A DNA stretch of 50,323 nt, from positions 1 to 50,323 of the forward strand of contig NZ_LZJW01000109.1 in NCBI RefSeq assembly GCF_001667885.1, written 5' to 3'. Made by a program: the position numbers and the translations under genes. How positions within the stretch are numbered: position 1 is the first letter of the stretch; each line of letters begins with the position of its first letter. Below the pieces are notes generated by a model that was given only the letters and a program-made list of their open reading frames with translations, was not told where the DNA came from and ran no database searches. Origin of the DNA: Mycobacterium scrofulaceum (GTDB lineage Bacteria > Actinomycetota > Actinomycetes > Mycobacteriales > Mycobacteriaceae). This document shows positions 1 to 7,350 of the stretch, piece by piece.

Positions 1-390
1 GTCACCGTCGGCAACCATGTGCCGCATCAACTCCGCATCGTCGGCCATCAGCCGGTTGCGAGTCCGGTGGTCCAGCAGGATCTTCGCATGGGTCTCGGCC
101 ATCGCGCCGAGTTGTTCGGCCAGCGTTGATTTCTTGGCCATCGCCGCGGCGACCTCACGGTAGAAGCCTTGTGCGCCATGCTCGATGGCGGCTTCGATCA
201 GGACATCGCGATCGACGAAGTACCGATAGATGGTGCCTCGCGAGACCTTCGCCATGCGCGCCACGTCCTGCACACTGGTGCGCTGGATGCCCAACTGAGC
301 GAAGCATTCGTTCGCCGCGTCGAGAATCTGGTCACGGCGGTCGACGTCGGCGCCGGCCGCCGATTCGCTGGTGACCGGATCAGTCAACAT
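1..390 (-). CDS. TetR/AcrR-family transcriptional regulator (3' end outside window)
   Basis: The leftward frame is open from an ATG at 390-388 to base 1, giving 130 residues with no stop, so the C-terminal ligand-binding part lies outside the window. Residues about 18-65 form a TetR DNA-binding domain: a first helix with DQILDAANECF, then TSVQDVARMAKVSRGTIYRYF, the usual helix-turn-helix signature. A GGAG lies just before the ATG. The gene is divergent from the SDR-DUF35-thiolase-HIBADH operon starting at 614, and an inverted repeat at 565-591 lies between them, so it probably represses that operon and perhaps itself. The ligand is unknown; an acyl-CoA or steroid/lipid intermediate is an inference from the neighbours. 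Confidence 0.88.
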   Translation of the reverse strand, partial: MLTDPVTSESAAGADVDRRDQILDAANECFAQLGIQRTSVQDVARMAKVSRGTIYRYFVDRDVLIEAAIEHGAQGFYREVAAAMAKKSTLAEQLGAMAETHAKILLDHRTRNRLMADDAELMRHMVADGD

Positions 391-564
391 CTCACTCCTA
401 CGAGGCCGAGGGCGGTGTTCTCAGGTCTTCATGCTACGCGACGTGCGGCTTTGCGCCCGGGAGCCGCCCCGGCCCTGCGATGACGGCCGCACCCCCGGGT
501 CTTTCGAACGGCGGGGGGCGAGGCGGGTGTACTAGGCACCGCCGCGGCGATCTGCAATCATTGG

Positions 565-591
565 ATAATTGAACGCTTAATGTTCCATTGT
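565..591. promoter_or_regulatory. Candidate TetR operator (imperfect inverted repeat)
   Basis: Ten-base arms at 565-574 and 582-591 match in 8 of 10 positions around a 7-base spacer (core GAAC...GTTC). The site lies in an A+T-rich patch 23 bases before the SDR start, between divergent genes, one of which encodes a TetR protein. That placement suits a repressor site overlapping the operon promoter. No footprint evidence is available from sequence alone. Confidence 0.45.
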
Positions 592-613
592 TACATCGCA
601 GCAAGGAGTGGTC

Positions 614-1411
614 TTGTCTCGTCTCGAGGACAGATACGCGCTGGTTACCGGCGGGGCTCAGGGGTTGGGCGGGGCCATCGCCGAGGAGTTGGCCAGCCTG
701 GGCGCTCACGTTTCAATCGTCGATCTCAACGGGGAGAAGGGCCTTGAGCGCGTCGAGCGCATTCGGGGCAATTCCGGGCGGGCCTCCTTCATCAGGGCCA
801 ACGTCGCCCACCGCGATGCGATTGAAGCCGCCGTTCAGGAGGCGGCGGAAACCGGGGGCGGCCGCATCGACGTCTTGGTCAACGCGGCGCAGTTCTTCGC
901 GATGCCGAAGGCACTGGAATTGGTCACCGACAAGGATTGGGAGCTTTCTGAGGCCACGGGGCCCAAGGCTACGTTCCGGTTCATGCAGCTCTGCTTCCCG
1001 TTCCTGCGCGAGTCGGGGCGGGCGTCGGTGATCAACTTCGTGTCGGGCTCCGCCCTCGCCGGCATCGCCTACACCGCTCCGTACTCGGCGGCCAAGGGCG
1101 CGGTGGCGGCACTGACCAAGGTGGCCGCGAACGAGTGGGCTCGCCACCGCATCCGCGTCAACGCGGTGTGCCCGTTCGCCCTCACGGAGGCTCAGGAGAA
1201 ACTGATCGGAACCGAATGGGACAACTACACGCGCACCGCCGCGGCCTCGCCAATGAAGCGCGGCGCCAGCCCCGTGGAGATCGCGCCCGCCGTGGCGTTC
1301 CTCGCGGGGGACGACGCGGCGTTCGTGACCGGCACGGTGCTTCACGTCGATGGGGGCATGACCGAACTGTCGACGGTGGACTACTCGCAATCGCCGGGAG
1401 TGTTTGGCTAG
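614..1411 (+). CDS. Short-chain dehydrogenase/reductase (SDR)
   Basis: A 265-residue classical SDR. The N-terminal cofactor motif TGGAQGLGG is at about residues 13-21. The catalytic triad is visible as Ser144, Tyr157 and Lys161 (YSAAK). I chose the TTG at 614 because AAGGAG at 603-608 is correctly spaced from it; a GTG at 608 would overlap that ribosome site. It is the first gene of an operon with a DUF35 protein, a thiolase-like protein and a HIBADH-like dehydrogenase, a set typical of acyl-CoA or steroid side-chain degradation in mycobacteria. It probably oxidises a hydroxyacyl or alcohol intermediate with NAD(P). The substrate cannot be told from sequence. Confidence 0.88.
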   Translation: MSRLEDRYALVTGGAQGLGGAIAEELASLGAHVSIVDLNGEKGLERVERIRGNSGRASFIRANVAHRDAIEAAVQEAAETGGGRIDVLVNAAQFFAMPKALELVTDKDWELSEATGPKATFRFMQLCFPFLRESGRASVINFVSGSALAGIAYTAPYSAAKGAVAALTKVAANEWARHRIRVNAVCPFALTEAQEKLIGTEWDNYTRTAAASPMKRGASPVEIAPAVAFLAGDDAAFVTGTVLHVDGGMTELSTVDYSQSPGVFG

Positions 1412-1430
1412 CAGTCGATTCCCATACCCC

Positions 1431-1856
1431 ATGACTGACATACCAGACACTCCCCGGCCGGTTCCGGCGCTGACGGTTCTAAGTCGGCCCTTCTGGACCG
1501 CCGGCGCCGACGGAGTGCTGCGCATGCAGCGCTGCACCGACTGCGGGCGGTTGTGTCACCCGCCCGCGCTGCTGTGCCCTATTGATCACGCGGCGACCGA
1601 GTATGTCGACCTCAGCGGCCGCGGGTTCGTCGAATCCTGGACGGTGAACCGCCATCAGTGGTTCCCGGGGTTCGCGCCGCCGTACGTGATCGCATTCGTC
1701 AACCCGGTCGAGGACGCGCGGGCGCGCCTGCTGACCAACCTGGTGAACGTCCATCCCGACGAAGTCACCCCGAATATGCCCGTTCGGGTCACGTTCGATC
1801 GATGCATCGACGGTGACGACGAGGTGTTCATCCCATTGTTCGAGCCGGAGCGCTGA
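1431..1856 (+). CDS. DUF35 / zinc-ribbon OB-fold protein
   Basis: 141 residues. A rubredoxin-like zinc ribbon (CTDCG, then a second cysteine cluster ending LLCP) near residues 27-45 is followed by an OB fold with the FVESWTVNRH stretch. DUF35 proteins partner thiolase-like Ltp or hydratase subunits; in mycobacterial steroid catabolism the ChsH2/Ltp2-type pairs form a hydratase-retroaldolase. Here the stop codon overlaps the start of the thiolase-like gene (TGATG at 1854-1858), so the two are probably made together and form a complex. The start is the ATG at 1431, 19 bases after the SDR stop; an upstream GTG would overlap the SDR. Confidence 0.85.
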   Translation: MTDIPDTPRPVPALTVLSRPFWTAGADGVLRMQRCTDCGRLCHPPALLCPIDHAATEYVDLSGRGFVESWTVNRHQWFPGFAPPYVIAFVNPVEDARARLLTNLVNVHPDEVTPNMPVRVTFDRCIDGDDEVFIPLFEPER

Positions 1857-3031
1857 TGAATGATGCGGTGACCGATCGGGCCATCATCAGCGGCATCGGC
1901 CAGTCGGCAATCGGCCGCCGGCTGGGGCGGGACCCCCTGGAGCTCACCGCCGAGGCGTGTCTTGCCGCGGTTGCCGACGCCGGCCTGTCGTTGGCTGACA
2001 TCGATGGACTCACAACCTATCCCGGGTCCTCGCAACCCGGCGTCGGGTTCTCCGGGGCGTCCCTTCGCGACATCCATGACGCGCTGGGGATCAACCCGAA
2101 CTGGGTCGCCGGGGGAGTGGAATCTCCGGGGCAGCTGGGCGCCGTGGTGGACGCAATGCTCGCCGTCACAGGCGGGCTTGCCGATCACGTCCTGTGCTGG
2201 CGCAGCATTTGGGAGGGCACCGCCCAGGGCGCCGGCCGGCGCAAGGGGTACGGGTCTGGCGGCGGCCGCCCCGCCGGGATGCTGGGCTGGCAGATGCCTT
2301 TTGGTGCGACGGCGGCCAACCTGGCGGCGCTGCAGATTCGTGCGCGAATGCTGCGGTACGGCCTGACTCGGGAGCAACTCGCGTCGATAGCTATCGCGCA
2401 ACGGGCCCACGCCGCCCGCAACCCCACGGCGATCTATCGCGACCCACTCGACCTAGACGCCTATCTGAGCGCGCGCATGGTTTCCGACCCGTTGTGCATG
2501 TTCGACTGCGACATCGCCTGCGACGGCGCGACCGCATTCGTCGTTTCGCGTGCCGAGCACGTCGCGGGGCTGGACCACCCGGGGGTGGCCGTCGAGGCTC
2601 TCGACTGCGCCCACCACGACCGTTTCACCTGGGAGGGAGGTGAAGACATCACCCGCATCAGTTCGCGCTGGTCCACGATCTGGGATCGCACCGACTTCAC
2701 CACCGCCGACGTCGACGTGGCCTCGTTGTATGACGGGTTCAGTGTCTTCGTGCTCTGCTGGCTAGAGGACTTCGGCTTTTGCCCAGTCGGAGATTCCGGG
2801 CGGTATGTCGCCGACCCGGGGCGCATCTCGCTGGGCGGACAATTACCCATCAACACTGCCGGAGGGCAGCTATCCGGCGGACGTCTGCACGGCTTCGGGC
2901 ATCTGCATGAAGCGTGCCTGCAGATCCGTGGCGAGGCGGCTGCGCGACAGGTCGACGGTGCGAAGCTGGCCGCGGTCGGCGTCGGGGCGGCCAACAGCGG
3001 GACCACCGCGATGCTGCTGCGGCGGGCCTGA
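1856..3031 (+). CDS. Thiolase-like (SCP-x/Ltp-type) protein
   Basis: 391 residues, the usual length of lipid-transfer-type thiolase homologues. The N-terminus (AIISGIGQSAIGRRLGRDPLEL) and the glycine-rich C-terminal stretch (TAGGQLSGGRLHGFGHL, about residues 340-356) fit this family. At the position where degradative thiolases carry the nucleophilic cysteine I see VESPGQLG with no cysteine, so a standard thiolytic reaction is doubtful. Together with the overlapping DUF35 gene this suggests a retro-aldolase or acyl-CoA lyase like Ltp2. The assignment to thiolase fold is firm; the exact reaction is inferred. Confidence 0.84.
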   Translation: MNDAVTDRAIISGIGQSAIGRRLGRDPLELTAEACLAAVADAGLSLADIDGLTTYPGSSQPGVGFSGASLRDIHDALGINPNWVAGGVESPGQLGAVVDAMLAVTGGLADHVLCWRSIWEGTAQGAGRRKGYGSGGGRPAGMLGWQMPFGATAANLAALQIRARMLRYGLTREQLASIAIAQRAHAARNPTAIYRDPLDLDAYLSARMVSDPLCMFDCDIACDGATAFVVSRAEHVAGLDHPGVAVEALDCAHHDRFTWEGGEDITRISSRWSTIWDRTDFTTADVDVASLYDGFSVFVLCWLEDFGFCPVGDSGRYVADPGRISLGGQLPINTAGGQLSGGRLHGFGHLHEACLQIRGEAAARQVDGAKLAAVGVGAANSGTTAMLLRRA

Positions 3032-3077
3032 GAATGCCGTCGTGCACAATGATCATGCGACTCCGAGGAGGTAGTTG

Positions 3078-3950
3078 ATGGCCGAAGATCAGGCGCCGAA
3101 GTTGGGCTTCATCGGGCTGGGCAATCTTGGTGCACCCATGGCCAAGCGGTTGGTCGGCTGGCCGGGCGGGTTAATCGTTTTCGACGTAAGGCCCGATGCG
3201 ACAACGTCATTCGCCGACGCCGGAGTGCAGGTCGCCGACACGGTGGATGATGTGGCGGCCGCCGACATCATCAGTGTCATGGTGCTGAACGACGAGCAAG
3301 TGCGCGACGTGGTGGCACGGCTCGCCCCGCTCGTCAAGCGCGGCACCGTCATCGCGATCCACTCGACGATAGATCACAGAACCGCAGTCGAGCTCGCGGC
3401 GGAACTGGAGCCGACCGGCATTCACGTCATCGATGCACCGGTCAGCGGCGGCGTGGAAGCGGTGAAGACGGGTGACCTGGCTGTCATGGTGGGTGCTGAA
3501 CGGGGCGTCTACGAGCGCGTCAAGCCGGCCTTCAAGCAGTGGGCGTCGATGGTGGTTCACGCGGGGGCACCGGGCTCGGGGACCCGGATGAAGCTGGCGC
3601 GCAACATGCTGACTTTCACGTCTTTTGCGGCCGCCTGCGAAGCGATGAAGCTCGCCGAGTTGGCGGGTCTTGATGTGCAAGCGTTCAGCCGGGTCGTGCG
3701 CCACACCGACGCACATAGCGGTGGCACCGGCGCAATGATGTTCCGCGACGACATGAGCAGGCCGCTGGCCCCGGATCACTTCCTGTACCAGCCGTTCCTG
3801 CACACCCGCGAATTGGGGGAAAAGGATCTCAGCCTGGCGCTGGGCCTCGGCGGCGAGGTGGGCGTGGACCTGCCGCTGGCGCAGATCGCTCTGCGAGATC
3901 TCGCCGAAGGACTGGGCGTGCCTCACGCCGCTGCGACCGAGTCTCAGTGA
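3078..3950 (+). CDS. NAD(P)-dependent 3-hydroxyisobutyrate dehydrogenase-like oxidoreductase
   Basis: 290 residues. The N-terminal Rossmann motif GFIGLGNLGAPMAKRL (about residues 10-25), the substrate loop DAPVSGGVEAVKTG near residue 120, and the catalytic-lysine segment MKLARNML near residue 170 identify the beta-hydroxyacid dehydrogenase family. The start ATG at 3078 follows GAGGAG at 3065-3070; a TTG directly before it is less likely. It is the last gene of the left operon, 46 bases after the thiolase-like gene. It would oxidise a small beta-hydroxyacid or reduce the semialdehyde; the physiological substrate is unknown. Confidence 0.86.
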   Translation: MAEDQAPKLGFIGLGNLGAPMAKRLVGWPGGLIVFDVRPDATTSFADAGVQVADTVDDVAAADIISVMVLNDEQVRDVVARLAPLVKRGTVIAIHSTIDHRTAVELAAELEPTGIHVIDAPVSGGVEAVKTGDLAVMVGAERGVYERVKPAFKQWASMVVHAGAPGSGTRMKLARNMLTFTSFAAACEAMKLAELAGLDVQAFSRVVRHTDAHSGGTGAMMFRDDMSRPLAPDHFLYQPFLHTRELGEKDLSLALGLGGEVGVDLPLAQIALRDLAEGLGVPHAAATESQ

Positions 3951-3987
3951 TCAAGACTTGGCGAGGCTCGTCGACGCGACCTATCCA

Positions 3988-4038
3988 CCGATCCATCACG
4001 GCCCGATACCTCTGCTCGGCCACGCTCAACTCCCTCAT
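3988..4038 (-). pseudogene. IS481-family transposase, 5'-end remnant
   Basis: Reading leftward from an ATG at 4038, the first 17 residues (MRELSVAEQRYRAVMDR) match the characteristic N-terminus of mycobacterial IS481-type transposases, which continue into a helix-turn-helix. Here the similarity stops after about 17 codons and the frame runs into unrelated sequence, so almost the whole insertion sequence is gone. The degenerate tandem repeats at 4047-4141, directly upstream of this start, look like the IS terminal region. The family match is from memory of the N-terminal motif and should be confirmed by a transposase search. Confidence 0.55.
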
Positions 4039-4046
4039 TCAGGGAG

Positions 4047-4141
4047 TGTCAAGGATCAGCCGAAGCAACTGTCAAGCATCAACCGAAACACTGTCAGGCA
4101 TCACCCGAAGGTGAAATGTCCAGCATCAGCCGAAGTCATAC
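4047..4141. repeat. Four degenerate 22-25 bp direct repeats
   Basis: Four successive units start at 4047, 4070, 4092 and 4117. Each begins TGTC and contains a variant of CATCAGCCGAAG. They lie between the transposase remnant and the left attachment site, outside the integrated element. Multiple short repeats like these occur at the ends of some insertion sequences as transposase-binding sites. A 7-bp inverted repeat with a 5-base loop (4029-4047) abuts them. I read the block as the surviving terminus of the IS481-like element; integrase arm sites are less likely because they lie on the chromosome side. Confidence 0.6.
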
Positions 4142-4150
4142 AGGCCTTGA

Positions 4151-4171
4151 GTGCCCCCGGCAGGATTCGAA
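4151..4171. other. attL core of the tRNA-Arg integrative element
   Basis: This 21-bp stretch is identical to 18166-18186, the 3' end of tRNA-Arg(CCT) plus one base. Sequences diverge immediately on both sides. The integrase gene begins 156 bp to the right, the usual layout for a tyrosine-integrase element inserted in a tRNA 3' end with the intact tRNA kept at the other junction. Confidence 0.9.
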
Positions 4172-4290
4172 TTAGTCGGCCACCCAAATCCGGCCATGCG
4201 CCCACGCCAGCGAAAAGGGGCGTCTAGCAGGCACTTCACTGCGGTTGGCCGTTCGCTGAAACCGCTGGCAACCGATGGCATGTAGCGTGG

Positions 4291-4311
4291 GAGATAGCAC
4301 GGAGATCGCAC
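4291..4311. promoter_or_regulatory. Candidate integrase/Xis arm-type sites, left end
   Basis: Two direct copies of GAGATMGCAC (4291-4300 and 4302-4311) sit 11 bp apart, about one helical turn. The same motif pair with the same 11-bp pitch and orientation occurs near the right end (18091-18111). Location inside both element ends, 120 bp and 55 bp from the cores, suits arm-type sites. They also lie just before the integrase start, so they could double as an operator. Confidence 0.45.
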
Positions 4312-4326
4312 GAGGGGAAAACCACC

Positions 4327-5439
4327 ATGGCATGCACCAAGGGCAGCCGGGGCTGGGGGCACATCCGCAAGCTGCCGTCCGGCCGCTTCCAGGCGTCCTA
4401 TGTCCACGAGCTTGTACGGCACAACGCGCCGACGACGTTCAGCACCAAGCCCCGCGCCGAGGGCTGGCTGGCCGACGAACGCAAGCTGATCGAGTTGGAC
4501 AACTGGACCTCACCGGCCCGGCGCGCAGCGGCCCGCACGGCCCGCGTAATCACAGTTGGGGAGTACGCGGCGCAGTGGGTCAAGGATCGCCCGGTGAAGG
4601 CTCGCACTCGCCTTATGTATGAGTCGCTGCTGACGCAACACATCAAGCCGAAGCTGGGCGCGCTGCCCGTCGACCACCTGACTGCTGACCGGGTGCGGTC
4701 CTGGTATGCGGGGCTGGGCACCGAGCACACCCGCCGGAACTCCCACGCGTACGGCTTGTTGCATGCCGTCATGGCGACGGCCGTCAAGGACGGCCTGTTA
4801 CCGGCCAACCCGTGCCAGATCGAGCGCGTGATGAACCCGCAGCGCAAGCGGGAGCCGGTCATCCTGTCGGTGCCCGAGGTCGCCAAGCTGGCCGATGCTG
4901 TACCGGAGCGGCTGAAATCCGCCGTCCTGGTGAGCGCTTGGTGCGGCGTGCGATGGGGCGAGCTGATCGAGCTACGCCGCCGAGACATCGACGTGGACAG
5001 CGGCGTGCTGTACGTCGGCCGGGGAGCCACCCACCGGGGCGAGTGCCGTATCGACACACCGAAGTCGGGCAAGCCGCGTGCAATCGTGATCCCGCCGCAC
5101 ATCCGCGCCGACCTCAAGCACCACCTGGACGTGTTCGCCGAGAAGGGCAAGGATGGGCTGGTGTTCCCACCACAGCGCGGAGGCTGTCACCTCAACGACA
5201 AGGTATTTCGGGAGGCAATTGCCAAGCCGCTCAAGGACATTGGGCGCGATGATTTGCGCATACACGATCTGCGGCACTTCGCGGGCACCCAGATAGCCCG
5301 TGTGGGCACCCTCGCGGAGAGCATGGCGCGGCTGGGGCACAGCACCGTGCGGGCCTCGCTGATCTATCAGAGCGTGGTATCCGGCCGGGATGCTGAGATT
5401 GCTGCCGCGCTAAGCGAATTGGCCGCTGACACGCCCTAA
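4327..5439 (+). CDS. int: Tyrosine-type site-specific integrase
   Basis: 370 residues. An N-terminal arm-binding region (about 1-60) and a SAM-like core-binding domain (about 75-165) precede the catalytic domain. The active-site set is complete: Arg209 (GVRWGEL), a lysine near 246, His313 and Arg316 (HDLRH), His338 (LGHS) and nucleophile Tyr347. The start ATG at 4327 follows GGGGAAA. It catalyses integration and, with a directionality factor, excision between the 21-bp core in tRNA-Arg and the element's attP. The gene sits next to attL and points inward, and it is closed by a perfect terminator hairpin at 5463-5490. Intact and probably functional. Confidence 0.96.
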   Translation: MACTKGSRGWGHIRKLPSGRFQASYVHELVRHNAPTTFSTKPRAEGWLADERKLIELDNWTSPARRAAARTARVITVGEYAAQWVKDRPVKARTRLMYESLLTQHIKPKLGALPVDHLTADRVRSWYAGLGTEHTRRNSHAYGLLHAVMATAVKDGLLPANPCQIERVMNPQRKREPVILSVPEVAKLADAVPERLKSAVLVSAWCGVRWGELIELRRRDIDVDSGVLYVGRGATHRGECRIDTPKSGKPRAIVIPPHIRADLKHHLDVFAEKGKDGLVFPPQRGGCHLNDKVFREAIAKPLKDIGRDDLRIHDLRHFAGTQIARVGTLAESMARLGHSTVRASLIYQSVVSGRDAEIAAALSELAADTP

Positions 5440-5462
5440 CCCGAGCATGTGACAGAAATCAC

Positions 5463-5490
5463 AAAAGGCTCCCTGGCCAGGGAGCCTTTT
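5463..5490. terminator. Bidirectional intrinsic terminator after int
   Basis: A perfect 28-bp palindrome: GGCTCCCTGG/CCAGGGAGCC arms flanked by AAAA on the left and TTTT on the right. It begins 23 bp after the integrase stop and would end transcripts from either strand, insulating int from the xis-led operon. Confidence 0.85.
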
Positions 5491-5658
5491 CCCGTATGCG
5501 CAGGCCAGGCCGGGTGCGGATGGATCGTAGAAACGCGTTGTGGACAAGTGCCGAATCCCGTTGGAGCGCAACATAAGTCGGGCGTAGCTTCGGTGAGGCG
5601 TGCTAAGGCGACAGCTTCCAGCACTAGCCAACATCATGGAGCAAAAAGAAGGACGGCA

Positions 5659-5850
5659 ATGAGCACCACCACCAAGCCCGTATCAATCCCACTGCAGGAC
5701 GTTCGCGGAAGATATGGCATCCCGTATTCGACTGTGCGCCAATGGATTCGCGAAGGCCGCTTGAAGGGCTATCGGGTGGCCGGTGGACGTCAGGTGTACA
5801 TCCGCACTGACGAGCTAGAGGCGCTGTTCGTACCCACCCACAGTGACTAG
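5659..5850 (+). CDS. Excisionase-like MerR/HTH_17 DNA-binding protein
   Basis: 63 residues. It contains a winged helix-turn-helix of the excisionase type: RGRYGIPYSTVRQWIREGRLKGYRVAGGR at residues about 15-43, followed by a short strand and an acidic C-terminus. AGAAGGA at 5647-5653 sits well before the ATG at 5659. Small proteins of this type next to a tyrosine integrase act as recombination directionality factors, bending attP or attR DNA to favour excision. It is separated from int by the terminator, so it probably has its own promoter and may lead the downstream rightward operon. Confidence 0.82.
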   Translation: MSTTTKPVSIPLQDVRGRYGIPYSTVRQWIREGRLKGYRVAGGRQVYIRTDELEALFVPTHSD

Positions 5851-5944
5851 ACCCAAGTGACAGCAGCCGGACGCGCACACATACCTACTGCAATCCGAAG
5901 AGAGGGCGGGGCGCACATGAGACAACGAAAGGACCACCAGCACA

Positions 5945-6370
5945 ATGCCAGTCATCGAGGACGGGCCACCAGGCCTTAGAAACGGCGAGAGCCGGGGCGG
6001 TCAAACCCCGGCCTCCGCACAACACCAGTCGCAAGCCAACGACTACCGCCATTCTAACAGACAGGTTGCATGGTTCGAAGTCCAATTGTGGCGCGACCGC
6101 ATGCTGGAACAGTCTGGCGTGCAGTCGTTCCCGATGGTAGGAACACCGGCATGGTGTGCGCTGCGCGATGACCACCCGGCGAAGCTGGCCGCTGCTCTCG
6201 ATGCGGCTCAGCACTGGGCGCTCAGATTGGAAACGGCGCAGGAACAGCTAGCCGCTGCGGCACAGGCTATCTCTGCGTCCGAAGACTGGTCGGCAATTGC
6301 GAGGATGAACCGCGACCGAGCAGACTTCCTCGACGCGAACTCGTGGGCGAGGCGGGTGAGCGCAGCATGA
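5945..6370 (+). CDS. DUF2742 family protein (phiRv1/phiRv2-type)
   Basis: 141 residues. The region from about residue 60 onward (FPMVGTPAWCAL, then a segment rich in LAAALDAAQHWALR and SASEDWSAIAR) matches my memory of DUF2742, a small family found in the M. tuberculosis prophage-like elements phiRv1 and phiRv2. Function is not known. The N-terminal 40 residues are low-complexity and polar, so an internal start could be used. Its stop overlaps the next start by four bases (ATGA at 6367-6370), the first of a run of such junctions. Its presence ties this element to the phiRv family. Confidence 0.72.
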   Translation: MPVIEDGPPGLRNGESRGGQTPASAQHQSQANDYRHSNRQVAWFEVQLWRDRMLEQSGVQSFPMVGTPAWCALRDDHPAKLAAALDAAQHWALRLETAQEQLAAAAQAISASEDWSAIARMNRDRADFLDANSWARRVSAA

Positions 6371-6885
6371 CGTGGACAAAGACCGGCGACGAATTCGCTG
6401 ACGAGTGTTGGACACTCACCGACGCCGCATACCGATTGCACCACGAAGGGCTGACGTGGTCGAACCGCAAAGGCACTGAAGGTCAACTCGCCAAGGACGA
6501 CATGAGGCGCTGGGCCAAAAGGCCAGAGGCGGCAGAAGAACTCGTGTCTGTCGGGTGGTGGGAAGACCACGGCCAGCACTACCAGATCGTTCATCACCTC
6601 GGCTATCAGAGGACGCGTGAACAGGTCGCGCACCAGTCGCTGGTCAATGCGAAGAACGGCAAAAAGGGGGGCCGTCCCCGTAAGCAGAAAACCGAATTGG
6701 TTAACGAACCGCTAAGCGAGTCACAAACCGAAACAGAAAGCGAGGGGGACAGGACAGGACAGGACAGGCCTGGACAACGCAACAGGGGTACGTCACTAAG
6801 CAACGGGCAGCGGAAAAGCGATGGACCGGACCTTGATGCTGACTACGCGGCCGACCTTCGCGAGTGGTGCGAGCAGGAACCATGA
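6367..6885 (+). CDS. Winged-helix, replisome-organiser-like phage protein
   Basis: 172 residues. The N-terminal 100 residues (MTWTKTGDEFADECW, then TDAAYRLHHEGLTWSNR and a WWEDHGQHYQIVHHLGYQ strand pair) resemble the N-terminal winged-helix domain of phage DnaD/replisome-organiser proteins. A basic linker (GKKGGRPRKQK) and a long polar, Glu/Gln/Thr/Arg-rich tail follow. Such proteins usually bind an origin or help load helicase, and they commonly lie in this place in actinophage early regions. Overlaps of four bases link it to the genes on both sides. The fold assignment is by pattern recognition; no catalytic motif is present, and the element has no obvious helicase or primase. Confidence 0.55.
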   Translation: MTWTKTGDEFADECWTLTDAAYRLHHEGLTWSNRKGTEGQLAKDDMRRWAKRPEAAEELVSVGWWEDHGQHYQIVHHLGYQRTREQVAHQSLVNAKNGKKGGRPRKQKTELVNEPLSESQTETESEGDRTGQDRPGQRNRGTSLSNGQRKSDGPDLDADYAADLREWCEQEP

Positions 6886-6959
6886 CCGCGCTCTCTTCCA
6901 GGCTCTCGAACCACCAACACACCACCAACCCGCAAAGGAGACATCGCGATCGCAAATGA
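6882..6959 (+). CDS. 25-residue coupling ORF
   Basis: An ATG overlaps the previous stop (ATGA 6882-6885), and its TGA overlaps the next start (ATGA 6956-6959). The predicted peptide is basic and rich in His/Asn/Arg. The ribosome site of the following gene (AAAGGAG, 6934-6940) lies inside it. It may be a leader whose translation couples its neighbours rather than a functional protein. I do not recognise it. Confidence 0.35.
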   Translation: MTALSSRLSNHQHTTNPQRRHRDRK

Positions 6960-7114
6960 AGCCTGAAGTCCATTTTGGCCAACTTGACGATGGCTGGTGG
7001 GCAATCGAATTCAAGTACGACCGCGAGGTGGTCGCTCTGCTCAAGGCTATGCCGAAGAATCACCGCACCTACATTCCGCGCCGGACTGTGAGCTGTTCGG
7101 CGTTCGCTTGGTGA
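6956..7114 (+). CDS. Small protein with WWxIxFxYD motif (possibly the front half of a split gene)
   Basis: 52 residues, ATG at 6956 behind AAAGGAG. The stretch DGWWAIEFKYDREVVALLKAMP resembles the N-terminal module that precedes larger domains in several actinophage and helicase-like proteins, where it is normally followed by a conserved tryptophan-containing strand. Here the protein ends abruptly after RTVSCSAFAW. The next frame, starting at the overlapping GTGA (7111), carries what looks like a degenerate J-like tail found after this module elsewhere. The two may be halves of an ancestral protein separated by a frameshift, or two coupled genes. Function unknown. Confidence 0.5.
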   Translation: MKPEVHFGQLDDGWWAIEFKYDREVVALLKAMPKNHRTYIPRRTVSCSAFAW

Positions 7115-7350
7115 CGGCCGAGGAGCTGGGCCGCGAGAAGGCGGAACGGCAGGCCTATTGGCCGGGCGACGAAAGCGGGTGGGCTGATGCGCTATTCGCG
7201 AGGGTGGAGCGTGACCGGCCCGACCTGATCGAGCCGGTGTTTCGCGCACTGTCAAAGGTGCTTTACAGTCACCCTGGCGAGTCACCTGCCCTGCAAGCCG
7301 AATTGAACGCGGCGCGTGAGCGGTTCATGTCGTCAAGGAATGTGTCGTGA
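7111..7350 (+). CDS. Small helical protein with J-domain-like tail
   Basis: 79 residues from the GTG at 7111, which overlaps the upstream TGA. The C-terminal helix pair (VFRALSKVLYSHPGE then LQAELNAARERF) resembles the short J-like segment with an HPD-type turn that ends many phage-encoded proteins of actinobacteria; here the tripeptide is HPG, so a DnaK-stimulating function is unlikely. The N-terminal half is acidic and Trp-containing. Its stop overlaps the next GTG (GTGA 7347-7350). Unknown role, probably part of the element's early operon. Confidence 0.5.
   Translation: MTAEELGREKAERQAYWPGDESGWADALFARVERDRPDLIEPVFRALSKVLYSHPGESPALQAELNAARERFMSSRNVS

Noticed and set aside
4047..4141. Short CRISPR-like or integrase arm repeat array
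   Set aside because: Repeats are adjacent without spacers and lie on the chromosome side of attL, beside a transposase remnant; an IS end explains them better.
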